Below, piece after piece: positions 8,339-18,187 of a stretch of 64,000 nt of DNA. The DNA lies in assembly GCF_024734075.1 (NCBI RefSeq), contig NZ_CP102850.1:1054001-1118000 (forward strand). Direction: 5' to 3'. Each line of letters begins with the position of its first letter. Within the stretch, counting starts at the first letter, position 1. The position numbers and the translations under genes were made by a program. The notes below the pieces were generated by a model. It was not told where the DNA came from and ran no database searches. It was given only the letters and a program-made list of their open reading frames with translations. The stretch is from Gordonia mangrovi. Its GTDB lineage: Bacteria; Actinomycetota; Actinomycetes; Mycobacteriales; Mycobacteriaceae.

Positions 8339-9415
8339 GTGCTTGACGTCATGCTCTGCGGTGCTCGCGACACCCAGCTGGTCCGAGACGATTTCCGTGT
8401 CGTCGTCGAAGAAATCGGAGGTAGTCCCCTTCACTATCTCTCGGGAGAAATCCTGTACGTGAACTCCTCCACCGCCACCTGGGAGGACAATTCGCGGGCC
8501 ACGGTCGGGTCAGCTGACCTCTGTGTGTTCGTGATCGTGGAACAACTCGGCACGATCACCTGGCAGACAGAGTTCGTGGAGGTCGTCTCCAGCGGGAAAC
8601 CGTTCCTCATCCTCTGCCTCGACCGCACCTACGCCCGATATCTAACTCTCGTCCAGGCGACGGGCACCGCTCCCCTCGCCGACGCCGACGACAGCAACCT
8701 GGTCACGACGCTCAGCATGGTTGAGCGCGAGTATCGGGGAACCATCATCCAGTTCCCCGAGTCCGGTTTCCGTGAACAGCTACGCCGCCAACTGGGCCGG
8801 CTCCTACAGCTGGGACTGGGGCTCATCGAGCAGCAGAGCCGGCGCGCGTTTCTTCTGAAGATGTCTTCCGACCCATCCGCACTGTCTGCGCAACAAATTC
8901 AGTGGGCGGTCGATCTGGCCGGTGATGATCTGGCCGACAAGACCTCTCGAAAGAGCGCGATTTCCGCGCTGGCCGAACTATCCGCTGCAACAGAAGAATT
9001 GGCCACCGATCTCCTCGGCTCAGCCGAGCAAGGAGTCCAACGCTTGGCATTCGACCGCCTCGTGGACCTGTACACCACTCGGCCACCTGACCCCGAGTTC
9101 CTCCGCAACGCGGTCGAGATCGCCAATCGATCCACCGACGTCGGCCTCGGTCGACGTCTCATACAGAGCCTCTTCGAAATGGATATCGCCCAAGCGTTCG
9201 TCGCCCTCGAAAGCCTCGATCTGTCCGATGTTGGGCTACGTAGCAGGATCACCGATCAACTCGAACTATACGAGCGCCAGATCTTGGACGATGGACTCGT
9301 CGCCGAGGCACTCGCCCTTGCCGAACGTTGCCAAACCGAGAGCCGGTCTCCCAGGTGGCAGCAGCGACTCAAGGCGTTCGTCGCCCGTCACACAGAACAG
9401 GCCGAAGACTCCTGA
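8339..9415 (+). CDS. TIR-like/Rossmannoid N-terminal domain plus helical-repeat protein
   Basis: The 358-residue protein starts with GTG. The N-terminal 110 residues alternate strands and helices: LDVMLCGARDT, then SADLCVFVIVEQLGTITWQTEFVE, then GKPFLILCLDRTYARYL. This is the order of a TIR- or DUF4062-like sensor/effector domain, with a glutamate (QTEFVEV) where TIR proteins keep their catalytic one. From about 150 on it is all-helical with HEAT-like repeats (KSAISALAELSAATEELATD, QRLAFDRLVDLYT and similar). It converges on the TIR-STAND gene with 20 bases between stops. A role in the same defence setting is inferred from position. Confidence 0.6.
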   Translation: MLDVMLCGARDTQLVRDDFRVVVEEIGGSPLHYLSGEILYVNSSTATWEDNSRATVGSADLCVFVIVEQLGTITWQTEFVEVVSSGKPFLILCLDRTYARYLTLVQATGTAPLADADDSNLVTTLSMVEREYRGTIIQFPESGFREQLRRQLGRLLQLGLGLIEQQSRRAFLLKMSSDPSALSAQQIQWAVDLAGDDLADKTSRKSAISALAELSAATEELATDLLGSAEQGVQRLAFDRLVDLYTTRPPDPEFLRNAVEIANRSTDVGLGRRLIQSLFEMDIAQAFVALESLDLSDVGLRSRITDQLELYERQILDDGLVAEALALAERCQTESRSPRWQQRLKAFVARHTEQAEDS

Positions 9416-9435
9416 AGCTCGTTCGGCGTTGGTGT

Positions 9436-12400
9436 TCATCCGACGTTGCCTTTGGCCCGTTCGATGATCCGGTCGGCCACAACCAACCAGTTGGCCCGCA
9501 CCTGGTCGTACGGGATGAGCCATTGCGAGTCCACCGGGGGAATCTCATAACCCAGTTCTTCGAGCCATACCTCAGCCGGAATCCAGGCCGTCCCTCGCGG
9601 GCGCAGCCGTGCGACTAGCGTCTCATACCCTGCGCGGGCGTCCTCCGGATCACCTGTCAACAGCGCTCGGAGACAGCGCAAATGAACACCCGACGGCGCC
9701 GTTGAACCGTACGATGCCATGTGCTCCTCCAGCCGGGCCAACGCATCGGCGTATCGCTGGTTATCGGCAAGAGCGTCATACCCCTTGAGTAGCAGGCAAT
9801 TGCGGTAGTCAGACCGCTGCCCGCGGTCGAGCGCTCGCTCCATCGCGATGTCGACTTCTCGAGGGTCTACGCCGCCCTCGAAACGCGAACGACGAACCAG
9901 GTCAGTGACCTCGAGCTCAGATTGGTAGCGGCGCGAGGTGGTCTCGCTCAATTTCCTCGCAGTTCCCGCAGCGTCCAAATCGGGAATACCGTGTAGCCGA
10001 TTGATCGACCTCTCGTAGTCCTCGATCCTGTCGGGCCTTACGCTGCGAATGTGATCGAGAGCGTCGACGAATCGCCGTGACGTTCGAAGGGTCACCCCGA
10101 TCTGATTCTGAGCGGTTCTGGCCTTGTCCGGATATCGCTGGACTAGCTCTCGCAGCTCCGCGAGCGCCTCGTCGAACCTCGCTACCGCCCGCAAGCGGTA
10201 TGCACTCCACAGGCGCGCATACCTGTCCACCTCAGGATGAGGCGAGTTGATCGCCTTGAGCACGTCTCCCGCATCGATGTACGACACTGTCATCGCGTGG
10301 ACGAATTGAATCAGATCGCCAATGGCAGAGCCGGTTTTCGCCTCCGACAACGGAGGAATCAATGGCGCGAGACCGACGATGGACGGACCGTCATGGATCA
10401 ACTTCGCGAGCCCCGAAGGATACTGATCCCACTCGAACCCCAGATTGATCGCGAGCGCGAGTCCTGCCAACTGAGTCTCGTCCGAGCTTTGCGCGTGGCC
10501 GGCTTCGACACGTGCAATCGCTTCGTCCATTCCGCGCCGCGCAGCGTCTTTCCACTCCTGCTCACTCCACGCGCCGCGGGACGTGCGATCCAGTCGGATC
10601 AGACGACGGATTTCGTCGTGGACGCGGTACGGATAGACGCTCGACTCGTCCTTCTCGATGAGGGCGTCGTTAATCGCCCGCTCAACTTCCTGCCCGTGCA
10701 CCTTTCCGACCGCTGCAGCCAACGCCACGTCGAATGCAGGGAGGACGCAGGCAGCCCGGAAAGCATCCGCTTCTTCACGAGTCAGCGTGTCGACAAGGTT
10801 TGTCACCACGTCGGGGAGCTCGCCACTGAGAGCCTCGCCGGTGAATTCGATTCCGGGATTTGCTTTCTGAAGATTCTCTGTCAGCTTCAGGACGGCTTCT
10901 ATATGGAGAGGCAGGCCCCCAGAGCGTTGGACGAGTCCCTCGATCACGTGGTCGGACATGTTCCAGCGCGAGCGGTCACGCCGCGACCGATAGAACAATC
11001 TCGTATCGTCGTCGCTGAGTCGACCGAGAATATGCTGACGTGGATCGTCGATGGCTCCTTCGACCAGTCCTGGCCACGCCGCCGGGCCCGCGACGGTCAA
11101 TCGGGTGTAGCCGGGCTCTGCCCATCGCAGCTTGTTCCGCCCAGTGACAACAAAAAGCGCCAACGGCAATGCGGCGATGAGGTCCGCCAAAACGCTTTCG
11201 CCCAATTGGTTCTGGACCCTCTCGAACGGGTCCAAGAAGAACACAAGTACAGGGCGCTCGGCAGGCGCGATCGCGGCGATCTCCTCACTCAAGACGTAGA
11301 GCAGGTCCACCACGACATCGGGATTCTGGGATCCCTGCGTGATCGATTCTGCGCCGGTCAAGACATCCGTCAGCCCCTCGCGAGACCAGAGCCGGTGCTC
11401 GCGATGATGCGCCATCTGCAGCTCGTTGCAGACGTAACGTACCGACGCCGGCGTGAGCGTGGCTATCGGACTCAGGCCGAGTTCTGCAGCGACGCCCTTG
11501 AATGTGCGAAGCACCTGGTCTTCGGCATTACCCGTCAAACCCAGATTGTCCTGCTGACCGGGTCGGACGGCTTCAAGGTAGCGCCCCAACGCGATGTCGA
11601 ACGCACCCCAGGACCGACCCCACGGCACCAACGATGCACGCAACGTCAGTAGGAGCTGAACCAAATCGACGTTGCCGGTCGAAGTGTGAAAGTCCCATCG
11701 CACCGACGTAACCGTCTGGTGTGGCCACACGCCCCATTCTTTCGCGTCGGAGAGTCCACCTGACATCCAACGCTCCAACCGTTTCGACAGGCCGGTCTTG
11801 CCCAGTCCACCACCTCCGAAGAAGACCAGGACATTGGGAAAGACGTCGCTCTGCAACGGTTCCACGCCGATCAGCCGCTGGTACTGACGTTCGTAGGACT
11901 TTCGGAGAGCCACGCTCTCGGGGACGCGGTCGACAAACGCTTCGCCGGCCGTGAGATTCCTGGCGCGCCGGCGGGGTCGACCCGCCAGTAGTCCCTGACC
12001 GTGGTCAGTGACCGCAGGCTCGGATACCTGCACCGTACGCGAGTGCTCATCGACGACTACCCCGAACTTCGCCAACGCCGCCCGGACCTCTGCGTAGGTC
12101 TTGTCTCTCGGCTGACGGAATGCCGTCACACCCTGGATCGGACCCCCCGCCAGCCTGATTCCAGGCGGCAGATCCGCCTCCTCCAGCAGGATCGGAAGAA
12201 ATTGCCTATTGGTCGTATGCGCTACGTGAACCTCGTTGGTCACCCCCGGCCGCGCAACCGACACCGCGGACACGAACAATACGAAGGCACTGCAGCCCTG
12301 GATTGCAGAGTCGAGACGCTTCGCCCACTCCTCACCCGGTTCGATGCCTTCGTCATACCAAATCCGAAATCCCTCGTCGTGCAGTCGTGTGATGATTGGA

Positions 12401-12492
12401 TACACGAGTTCGGCGTCGGCGTGCGCATAGGAAACAAAGGCGTAGCCGTCGGAACCCCGGTACGCGGGAAACGGCGGCTTTAGATTCGGCAC
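9436..12492 (-). CDS. TIR-STAND NTPase with helical C-terminus
   Basis: From the GTG at 12492 the product has 1018 residues. Open frame continues upstream to 12741, but that stretch is Ser/Arg-rich shadow sequence overlapping the divergent gene. A TIR domain occupies about 10-150 (YAFVSYAHADAE, RIWYDEGIEPGEEWAKRL, AFVLFVSAVS, and TNEVHVA with the catalytic-type Glu). A STAND ATPase follows, with Walker A FFGGGGLGKTGLSKRL at about 222 and Walker B PVLVFFLDPFERV at about 414. A winged-helix-like and TPR-like C-terminus completes it. Architectures of this kind sense an invader, oligomerise and switch on TIR-catalysed NAD depletion. It diverges from the channel-RyR gene across 103 bases. Confidence 0.9.
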   Translation of the reverse strand: MPNLKPPFPAYRGSDGYAFVSYAHADAELVYPIITRLHDEGFRIWYDEGIEPGEEWAKRLDSAIQGCSAFVLFVSAVSVARPGVTNEVHVAHTTNRQFLPILLEEADLPPGIRLAGGPIQGVTAFRQPRDKTYAEVRAALAKFGVVVDEHSRTVQVSEPAVTDHGQGLLAGRPRRRARNLTAGEAFVDRVPESVALRKSYERQYQRLIGVEPLQSDVFPNVLVFFGGGGLGKTGLSKRLERWMSGGLSDAKEWGVWPHQTVTSVRWDFHTSTGNVDLVQLLLTLRASLVPWGRSWGAFDIALGRYLEAVRPGQQDNLGLTGNAEDQVLRTFKGVAAELGLSPIATLTPASVRYVCNELQMAHHREHRLWSREGLTDVLTGAESITQGSQNPDVVVDLLYVLSEEIAAIAPAERPVLVFFLDPFERVQNQLGESVLADLIAALPLALFVVTGRNKLRWAEPGYTRLTVAGPAAWPGLVEGAIDDPRQHILGRLSDDDTRLFYRSRRDRSRWNMSDHVIEGLVQRSGGLPLHIEAVLKLTENLQKANPGIEFTGEALSGELPDVVTNLVDTLTREEADAFRAACVLPAFDVALAAAVGKVHGQEVERAINDALIEKDESSVYPYRVHDEIRRLIRLDRTSRGAWSEQEWKDAARRGMDEAIARVEAGHAQSSDETQLAGLALAINLGFEWDQYPSGLAKLIHDGPSIVGLAPLIPPLSEAKTGSAIGDLIQFVHAMTVSYIDAGDVLKAINSPHPEVDRYARLWSAYRLRAVARFDEALAELRELVQRYPDKARTAQNQIGVTLRTSRRFVDALDHIRSVRPDRIEDYERSINRLHGIPDLDAAGTARKLSETTSRRYQSELEVTDLVRRSRFEGGVDPREVDIAMERALDRGQRSDYRNCLLLKGYDALADNQRYADALARLEEHMASYGSTAPSGVHLRCLRALLTGDPEDARAGYETLVARLRPRGTAWIPAEVWLEELGYEIPPVDSQWLIPYDQVRANWLVVADRIIERAKGNVG

Positions 12493-12595
12493 GCATGCAT
12501 TCTGCCATTGGCCCGCGACGTCGGCTCGATCTCTACCAGGGATTTGACGTAACCTGAGCCGTCGTTTCCTAATCAGAGGCATCGAGAGTTGGCGC

Positions 12596-15178
12596 ATGAG
12601 CGATGGCGAGTGGAAGCAGTTCAACAGACGTGGCGAGGTCGACGCCGTACGTCTCGACTCCCCATGGACCTGGCAGACCGAGAACGGCGACACGCTGCAG
12701 GCCAGAGCCGGCGACTGGCGGATCACTGACACCGACGGCAACCAGCGTTCAGTCGCCGCAGAACTATTCCCCCGCTCCTACGAGTTCGTCGCACCCGGTA
12801 GATATCGACGCGTCGGGATGTTCCGAGCCCGCCAGGTGAGCGCACCGGAGACGCTTGTCACGCTCGAAGGACCCGCACGCGCTCACGAAGGTGATTGGGT
12901 CGTCGAAGGTGCCTCCGGCGAACACTGGCCGGTACCGGCGGATCAGTTCAGCAAGACCTACGAGGAGATCCGACCTCCCAGTCGACCCACCCGGGCAGGT
13001 CGCTGGTTTCATGCGGCCGGGATCACGCTGCTCACGCTTGTACAGGCCGCCGGGGCTGTCACCGTCCAGCGCGTGAGGTCTGTGTCGAACAAGATCAGCT
13101 ACCGCTCGCGCACAGCGATACCCACCTTGGTGCCGACCATCCTGACGGTATGGGCCATCTCGGCGGCGCTTGTTGGTTTCTGGGCGGTCGCCACCACGTA
13201 TGAAACGGCCCAGAAGTCCTTTATCCAACAGGTGTACTCGACGATGGCAATGTTCACGGGTGGCTACATTCCGCTGATCGGTGACCAATTCGACCCGGTT
13301 CCCCCGGTTCGCATCGCCGCGGCCTCGGTCTTCGCATTCACCCTGACCATCGCCGCGGCCAGTGGCGTCGTCATCAAACTCAGTGCCCGCGCCTGGCACA
13401 GGACTCGGTCCTGGATCCGCCGACCCCGTTTGGTGGTCGTCGGTTCAGGTCATTCGGCCGCCGCGATCGTACGTTCCTGCGCCGAGCACAAGATCCGTGC
13501 GCTCTTGATCACCGAGGAGCCCGACGGTGAGGCAGCCCGCGCGTGCGGGCACCTTCTGCCGAAGGTGGAAATGCGGTCCTTCGCCGAGTGCGGGGACTTC
13601 GGAGTGGCGCGACACATCCTGTCTCGCGCCGAAAATGTCGTCATTGCTACCGACTCGGATTCCAGAAATCTCGATCTTCAATCCGTGGTGGGTACTGCCG
13701 CCCGGCGCACCCACGTCACCGAACGGTTCTCGGTGGTCTCCGTCGTCAAAGACGCGAAGCTCGTCGAGGCGATGCGGCCACAGCGACTGACCACGTTGCC
13801 CGACCAAGACGTCACCTGCCCAGCAGAGAACGTCGCCGAACATGTATGCCACCTCATAGACGCAATTGCAACAGGGTCGGCAGCCATGTCCAAAGCACAC
13901 CCCGACGACACCGCCACCGCACCGCTGATCGACGCCGTGGTCGTCGATGTCATCGACGTCGACCACCACGCACCGGCGGACCGCACCACAGGTGAGCCAC
14001 TTTCGGCCACCCTGCGCCGGTGGTTGCTCCGCCAATCGTGGAGCCGAAAGTTCATGTGGGGTAACGAAGATCTGCGCACCCAGACAACCAACGAAGTCAT
14101 CGACATACGACTGCGGACCGAGGATGACGCCGCCAGGGACAACAGCCGTGCGGACGACACAATAATAGTGGTACGCATCTACGTGGGCGCGGACAGTTCC
14201 GCAGTCATGACGCGGGTGCTGGAGGACCGATCAACGCTGGCGGCACCTCCGTCGCTGACGGTAGTGGTCGGCGACGGCAGACTCATCACTACGGCGATGG
14301 CCAGCTTTGACTCGACGGTATCGGTCGTACCGGGCCGCCAATGGCTTTCCGCGATCGCCCGCATACAGAATGAGAGCACCATCGCATACGTCGATCCGGA
14401 CGAGATCGGACTCGACGCGCATCTGGTCACCGACGACATCCGCCTGCAGTGGGCCAGACTCTTCAATCAGACCTACGAGTTCATGTTCGCCGAAGACCGG
14501 GCGATCAAGGGATGGCTACCCGGCGAGCCGTTGGCCAGCGAAACCAAGACTGTGGAGCGAGCCGCAGCGCGCAAAGAGTTGGCCGAGTGGTGGGGCGAGA
14601 TCCCCGCCGAGCCCAGAAATCTCGTAGGTGCCGGCACGAGGATCAAGACGAGTCGCCGCAATGCACGTAAACGCATCTCCAACTGGTACTCCAGCGAGAG
14701 CGCCGTCAAGAACATGCTGACCTTCCTCGACGACGAGGGCTGGGAGCTGCGACGTTTTGAGGGTCCCGGCGCCCCCGATGACCCCAACTTCCCGGATGCC
14801 ATGGTGGAACGGATCGCCGCGCGCGAACATGCCGACTGGCGGAGGCGTTGGTGGCCCGACGACAGCCGTCGCCGCAGGCCGCGCTACCAGCGGCCGGTTC
14901 TCGACGACGGAACACTGGGAAAGCGGCGGCTGCGTGTCGAGCGCAAGATCGAACGCTGCGCGACCTACAGCGGATCCGGCGCAGACGTCCTGACATTCGA
15001 TGAGCTCAGCAACCTCAGCGGTGACTACGTCGACGGCGCGACGTCGCAGCGTCCAGCACAGAACCGCCGCACCGCCAACTACAACCGCCGAATCGTGCGG
15101 GAAACCTACCCAGCGATCGCCGCCTGCTTTGGCTACCAGATCGTACGAAAACCGGAGAAGGGCGACGCTACGCGGTAG
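12596..15178 (+). CDS. PGDYG-channel-TrkA_N-RyR membrane protein
   Basis: The 860-residue protein begins with two PGDYG-type repeats, about 15-75 (LQARAGDWRITD, FPRSYE) and 76-132 (FRARQVSAPETLVTLEGPA, HEGDWVV, FSKTYEEI). Hydrophobic segments follow at about 142-160, 176-200 and 238-262. Between the last two is a short loop with MFTGGYIPLIGDQ, which recalls a two-TM cation channel but lacks a TVGYG-type filter. A TrkA_N-like nucleotide-binding domain starts at about 278 (RPRLVVVGSGHSAAAIVRSC). The C-terminus (AREHADWRRRW, then YPAIAACFGYQIVR) matches the RyR domain pattern. I infer a ligand-gated membrane effector or sensor. It overlaps the tail of the convergent 15168-15968 gene by 11 bases. 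Confidence 0.8.
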   Translation: MSDGEWKQFNRRGEVDAVRLDSPWTWQTENGDTLQARAGDWRITDTDGNQRSVAAELFPRSYEFVAPGRYRRVGMFRARQVSAPETLVTLEGPARAHEGDWVVEGASGEHWPVPADQFSKTYEEIRPPSRPTRAGRWFHAAGITLLTLVQAAGAVTVQRVRSVSNKISYRSRTAIPTLVPTILTVWAISAALVGFWAVATTYETAQKSFIQQVYSTMAMFTGGYIPLIGDQFDPVPPVRIAAASVFAFTLTIAAASGVVIKLSARAWHRTRSWIRRPRLVVVGSGHSAAAIVRSCAEHKIRALLITEEPDGEAARACGHLLPKVEMRSFAECGDFGVARHILSRAENVVIATDSDSRNLDLQSVVGTAARRTHVTERFSVVSVVKDAKLVEAMRPQRLTTLPDQDVTCPAENVAEHVCHLIDAIATGSAAMSKAHPDDTATAPLIDAVVVDVIDVDHHAPADRTTGEPLSATLRRWLLRQSWSRKFMWGNEDLRTQTTNEVIDIRLRTEDDAARDNSRADDTIIVVRIYVGADSSAVMTRVLEDRSTLAAPPSLTVVVGDGRLITTAMASFDSTVSVVPGRQWLSAIARIQNESTIAYVDPDEIGLDAHLVTDDIRLQWARLFNQTYEFMFAEDRAIKGWLPGEPLASETKTVERAAARKELAEWWGEIPAEPRNLVGAGTRIKTSRRNARKRISNWYSSESAVKNMLTFLDDEGWELRRFEGPGAPDDPNFPDAMVERIAAREHADWRRRWWPDDSRRRRPRYQRPVLDDGTLGKRRLRVERKIERCATYSGSGADVLTFDELSNLSGDYVDGATSQRPAQNRRTANYNRRIVRETYPAIAACFGYQIVRKPEKGDATR

Positions 15179-15968
15179 CGGAAACCGCTGCTGCCATCTG
15201 CGTAAGCTCGCTGACTGTCTCCGCGATCGCCCGATGCGCCAGGTCGACGTGATAAGCAAGTTGCGGTTGACTCATACCTGCTCCAAACGGAATTCCGCCC
15301 TCGGCAGCGAGAGCTGGGCGCTCCCCTTCGAGGCGTAGCCGCAGCGTCACAATCGGGCAGCCGGAGTTCCAGAGGTTGCAGAACTGCTCTGCCTCGGCCA
15401 TTGCCTCGTCGCCGATCGGTATCTGGATCTCGCAGCGTACGATGAATCGGCGTGGCCCGGCGTCGGCTTCGGTCCACACCGCCACTGGACCATCGGGTTG
15501 AACCCTCACCAGTACAGCATCGTCATCACCCTGCGCAGGATCGTCAGAGTCGTTGTCGGAGTCATTGTCGGAGTCATTGTCGGCAAACAGTTCCCGCAGA
15601 TCGTGCAGATCGGTCCGCTTGATCTCGTCGAACAACCTGCTGCCGCGGACCGCAGCCAGGTCTACGGATACGACCCGGACAACCTCGGCGATGACCGCAG
15701 TCCGCTCCTCGACCACCACACGGGGGTAATCGGGTACTTCTCGTTCGAGCCACTGCGCACACTCGTCGTCGCGACCCGCGTCGATGAGTTTCTCGAATTC
15801 CTCGAGCTGCGCGTCGCTCAGACCCGACGCCAGTCTGCTCCCGACCCGCTTCTCGACCTGCGCGAAAGCACGTTGCGTGAGGTCCGCCGCGTCGTCGTCC
15901 GCGAGACCCGGCAGGAACATCCGGATGGCGCAGTACATCACGGGGTCGGGATTGTTGGTTGAAGTCAT
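15168..15968 (-). CDS. DUF5663-YbjN two-domain protein
   Basis: This 266-residue cytoplasmic protein is the last gene of the five-gene leftward operon (ATGA overlap with the ATPase gene at 15965-15968). Residues 10-90 fit DUF5663 (MFLPGLADDDAADLTQRAF, VEKRVGSRLASGLSDAQL, then WLEREVPDY). An acidic linker with a DNDS repeat (about 129-142) follows, then a YbjN-type domain (RRFIVRCEIQIPIG, EQFCNLWNSGCPIVTLRL, GIPFGAGMSQPQLAYHVDLA). YbjN-type modules are adaptor or chaperone-like, so this may be the substrate adaptor for the ATPase encoded upstream. That role is inferred. Confidence 0.8.
   Translation of the reverse strand: MTSTNNPDPVMYCAIRMFLPGLADDDAADLTQRAFAQVEKRVGSRLASGLSDAQLEEFEKLIDAGRDDECAQWLEREVPDYPRVVVEERTAVIAEVVRVVSVDLAAVRGSRLFDEIKRTDLHDLRELFADNDSDNDSDNDSDDPAQGDDDAVLVRVQPDGPVAVWTEADAGPRRFIVRCEIQIPIGDEAMAEAEQFCNLWNSGCPIVTLRLRLEGERPALAAEGGIPFGAGMSQPQLAYHVDLAHRAIAETVSELTQMAAAVSATA
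15547..15582 (-). repeat. three 12-bp in-frame tandem units
   Basis: Three consecutive 12-base units (plus strand GAGTCATTGTCG, the first with one change) encode the repeated DNDS linker of the DUF5663-YbjN protein. The unit length keeps the frame, so copy number could vary without breaking the gene. Confidence 0.85.
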
Positions 15969-18187
15969 GATGCCTCCGCTGGTTCGGTCGGTTCGGTGCT
16001 TGTCGGTTCGGTACTTGTGGTCGCTTCTCGCTTTGCCACCCAGTCGGCGAGAAAGTTGGACTCCGGTCCGGGACGGGCGCCCGTGTCGCGGGCCTTCAGT
16101 TCTCGCCGGGTCTGTGCGACGTGGGATACCCCGCGAACTGCGGCGGCTGTCCGGTCGCGATAGGGGTCGACGAGTTCTCGATGTGTGCGGCAGATGATCT
16201 CGTCGTCGAACGAAGTTCGCTCGCCACCGGTGCGCGGGGCAACTCGTTCGTTGTGATCGACGATCAAGGTGTGCGGTACCGCGGCAGGCCCACTGTTGCG
16301 CATCAGCACAGCCGAAAGGTCGGGCAGGGTCGTAAGTGTCGTCGTGTCGACAAGCCCACCGAACCGCACCGACAATGCTGCCGCATCACTCACCGCACTG
16401 CGGAAGGCAATCGTTGTCGCAACGTTGCCATCGACTGCAGGCCGTAAGTCCTCGTCGAGCTGGCCCAAGAACTGATGGGCGATCACTACCGACAGGCCGA
16501 ATTTGCGTCCTTCCGACAGCATCGAAGAGAGCGAACCAGCCAGCAGCGACTGCGCCTCGTCGACAACGACAGTGAACGAGCGATCGGTTCGTTTGCGCGT
16601 CAACGCACCCGCCCACACCCGGTTCAGGTATAGGTAGCCGAGCAACCGGGTCGCCGATTCCCCGAGATCGGCCTTCGACAGGTCGACGAGAATGACCTGT
16701 CCCTCGTCCATCAGGCTGGCGAAATCGAGAGCGTCATAACCCGATCCGAGAATCCCCCGTACTGCCGCGGTGTTCGAGAACGGCTCGAACTTGGAGTTGA
16801 CCCAGGAAACCAGCTCTCCGTGATCAGAAGACCGGCGGGCTGACTTGTTGTTGGCGAACCATGCGGTGAGGCGTTCGTCGTCGGTGCGCGTCACGGCTTC
16901 GGTCATCACCAGGTCGTCGCTCAGGATCATCGGCACATCCAGAATCGACGCAGTATCCCCGTAAAGAGCTCGACCTGCCCGCATCGCCATCGCGACCCGC
17001 TCCTGGAATCGGGGGCCGACGATACCGGTCTCCTTCTTGTCGAAGATTTCCTGGAAGATCGCGCAGGTGTCGGCGATAGCGATGTCTCGCCGCACCGGAT
17101 CCGACTCGGCCAGAGTGGAAATCGGTACCGGGTTGTCCACATCTCCACAGCTGATCACCCAGGTACGCTCAGCTGAATCCGACGGCAGCTCTGCCAGGAT
17201 CCGGTCGATGAGAGTCCCGTGCGGATCGAGCACGATGCAGCCCTCGTCGGCCGCGGCGATCTCATGCACCAGGGCTGCGATCGTGGAGCTCTTCCCGGTA
17301 CCGGTCTGCCCCACCACCTGGACGTGCCGACGGCGTTCGGGCTCGGGCAGTTCCACCGGCAGTTGCCGGCCGATGGTGGTGACCGCGTGCCCGAGCCGGA
17401 TCGCGGTTCCGGTGCCGTGCCGTCGAGTCGGGCCGACCGCGATCGGTGCCGCCGGCGCGGTGTAGAAGCCCGGTGTCGGATCGGGTCCTCCCACGGGAAT
17501 CGCCACCACTCCGGCGAGTTCATCGGATTCCACCGTCAGCCACATCCTGGGATCGTCGGCGTTGGCCGAGATCACGAGACCGGAAAACCTGCGACGCACC
17601 AGGGCACGCAACTGAATCGACGGGGTTTCGGTGGAGCCAAGCGCGGTGAGCCGCACCCGGCAGCGGGTTGTATCGCCGTCGAGTGTGCGAGCCTCCACCC
17701 GGATACCGGTGTGGGCCATCGCCGAGAGTTCAGCTGCTAAACCGGCGGCGTCTAGCACCGATCTTGGCGACCACTGCGGCGCCGACGACCACTTGGCGGC
17801 GTCGATGGTGAACCCGAGCCGGCTTGTCGTGTCGTCGGGGACGATCGCCCACTCGCCCAGCACATCATCGTGCTGGGTGAGTGGCTTTGGGCGACTGTCG
17901 GTCTCACCGACAACATGCAACAATGCGTCTGTCGCCTGCGCGACCTCGTCGACGCACCGGCCGGTGACTGAGACACGCGCATCGACGATGCCCTCGTCGT
18001 CGACGATCAGCGACGTGCTGACCGTGGCGTCCGGGGCCTCGATCAGCAGGCCCGCCAATCTTGTCGGCAGTTCGGCCCGCAGTTCCGCGGCACGCTCGGT
18101 GCTGTGACGCCGCAGTGCGTCGATGCGCACGTCGATACGCTCGTGCTCCGGGCCACCATCGCACTCGATGTTCATTTGGCCGCTCAT
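15965..18187 (-). CDS. HerA/FtsK-superfamily ATPase
   Basis: The 740-residue protein is read from the ATG at 18187, which overlaps the preceding stop (ATGA, 18184-18187); open frame further upstream lies inside the OmpA-like gene. After a 250-residue N-terminal region comes the P-loop HVQVVGQTGTGKSSTIAAL (about 283-301) and IVLDPHGTLIDRIL. Walker B is FTVVVDEAQSLL at about 542, with the arginine/glutamine-rich motor motifs after it (VVIAHQFLGQLDEDLRP). The family contains hexameric pumps that move DNA or protein at membranes (HerA, VirB4/TraG relatives). The tail carries a TSTEP repeat. Placed among vWA, OmpA-like and multi-TM genes, it is probably the motor of an envelope-linked complex. Confidence 0.88.
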   Translation of the reverse strand: MSGQMNIECDGGPEHERIDVRIDALRRHSTERAAELRAELPTRLAGLLIEAPDATVSTSLIVDDEGIVDARVSVTGRCVDEVAQATDALLHVVGETDSRPKPLTQHDDVLGEWAIVPDDTTSRLGFTIDAAKWSSAPQWSPRSVLDAAGLAAELSAMAHTGIRVEARTLDGDTTRCRVRLTALGSTETPSIQLRALVRRRFSGLVISANADDPRMWLTVESDELAGVVAIPVGGPDPTPGFYTAPAAPIAVGPTRRHGTGTAIRLGHAVTTIGRQLPVELPEPERRRHVQVVGQTGTGKSSTIAALVHEIAAADEGCIVLDPHGTLIDRILAELPSDSAERTWVISCGDVDNPVPISTLAESDPVRRDIAIADTCAIFQEIFDKKETGIVGPRFQERVAMAMRAGRALYGDTASILDVPMILSDDLVMTEAVTRTDDERLTAWFANNKSARRSSDHGELVSWVNSKFEPFSNTAAVRGILGSGYDALDFASLMDEGQVILVDLSKADLGESATRLLGYLYLNRVWAGALTRKRTDRSFTVVVDEAQSLLAGSLSSMLSEGRKFGLSVVIAHQFLGQLDEDLRPAVDGNVATTIAFRSAVSDAAALSVRFGGLVDTTTLTTLPDLSAVLMRNSGPAAVPHTLIVDHNERVAPRTGGERTSFDDEIICRTHRELVDPYRDRTAAAVRGVSHVAQTRRELKARDTGARPGPESNFLADWVAKREATTSTEPTSTEPTEPAEAS

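Noticed and set aside
10237..11652. Long rightward open frame (471 codons) inside the TIR-STAND gene
   Set aside because: It is antisense to a gene with clear TIR and Walker motifs. Its Arg-rich composition is what GC-rich antisense reading produces.
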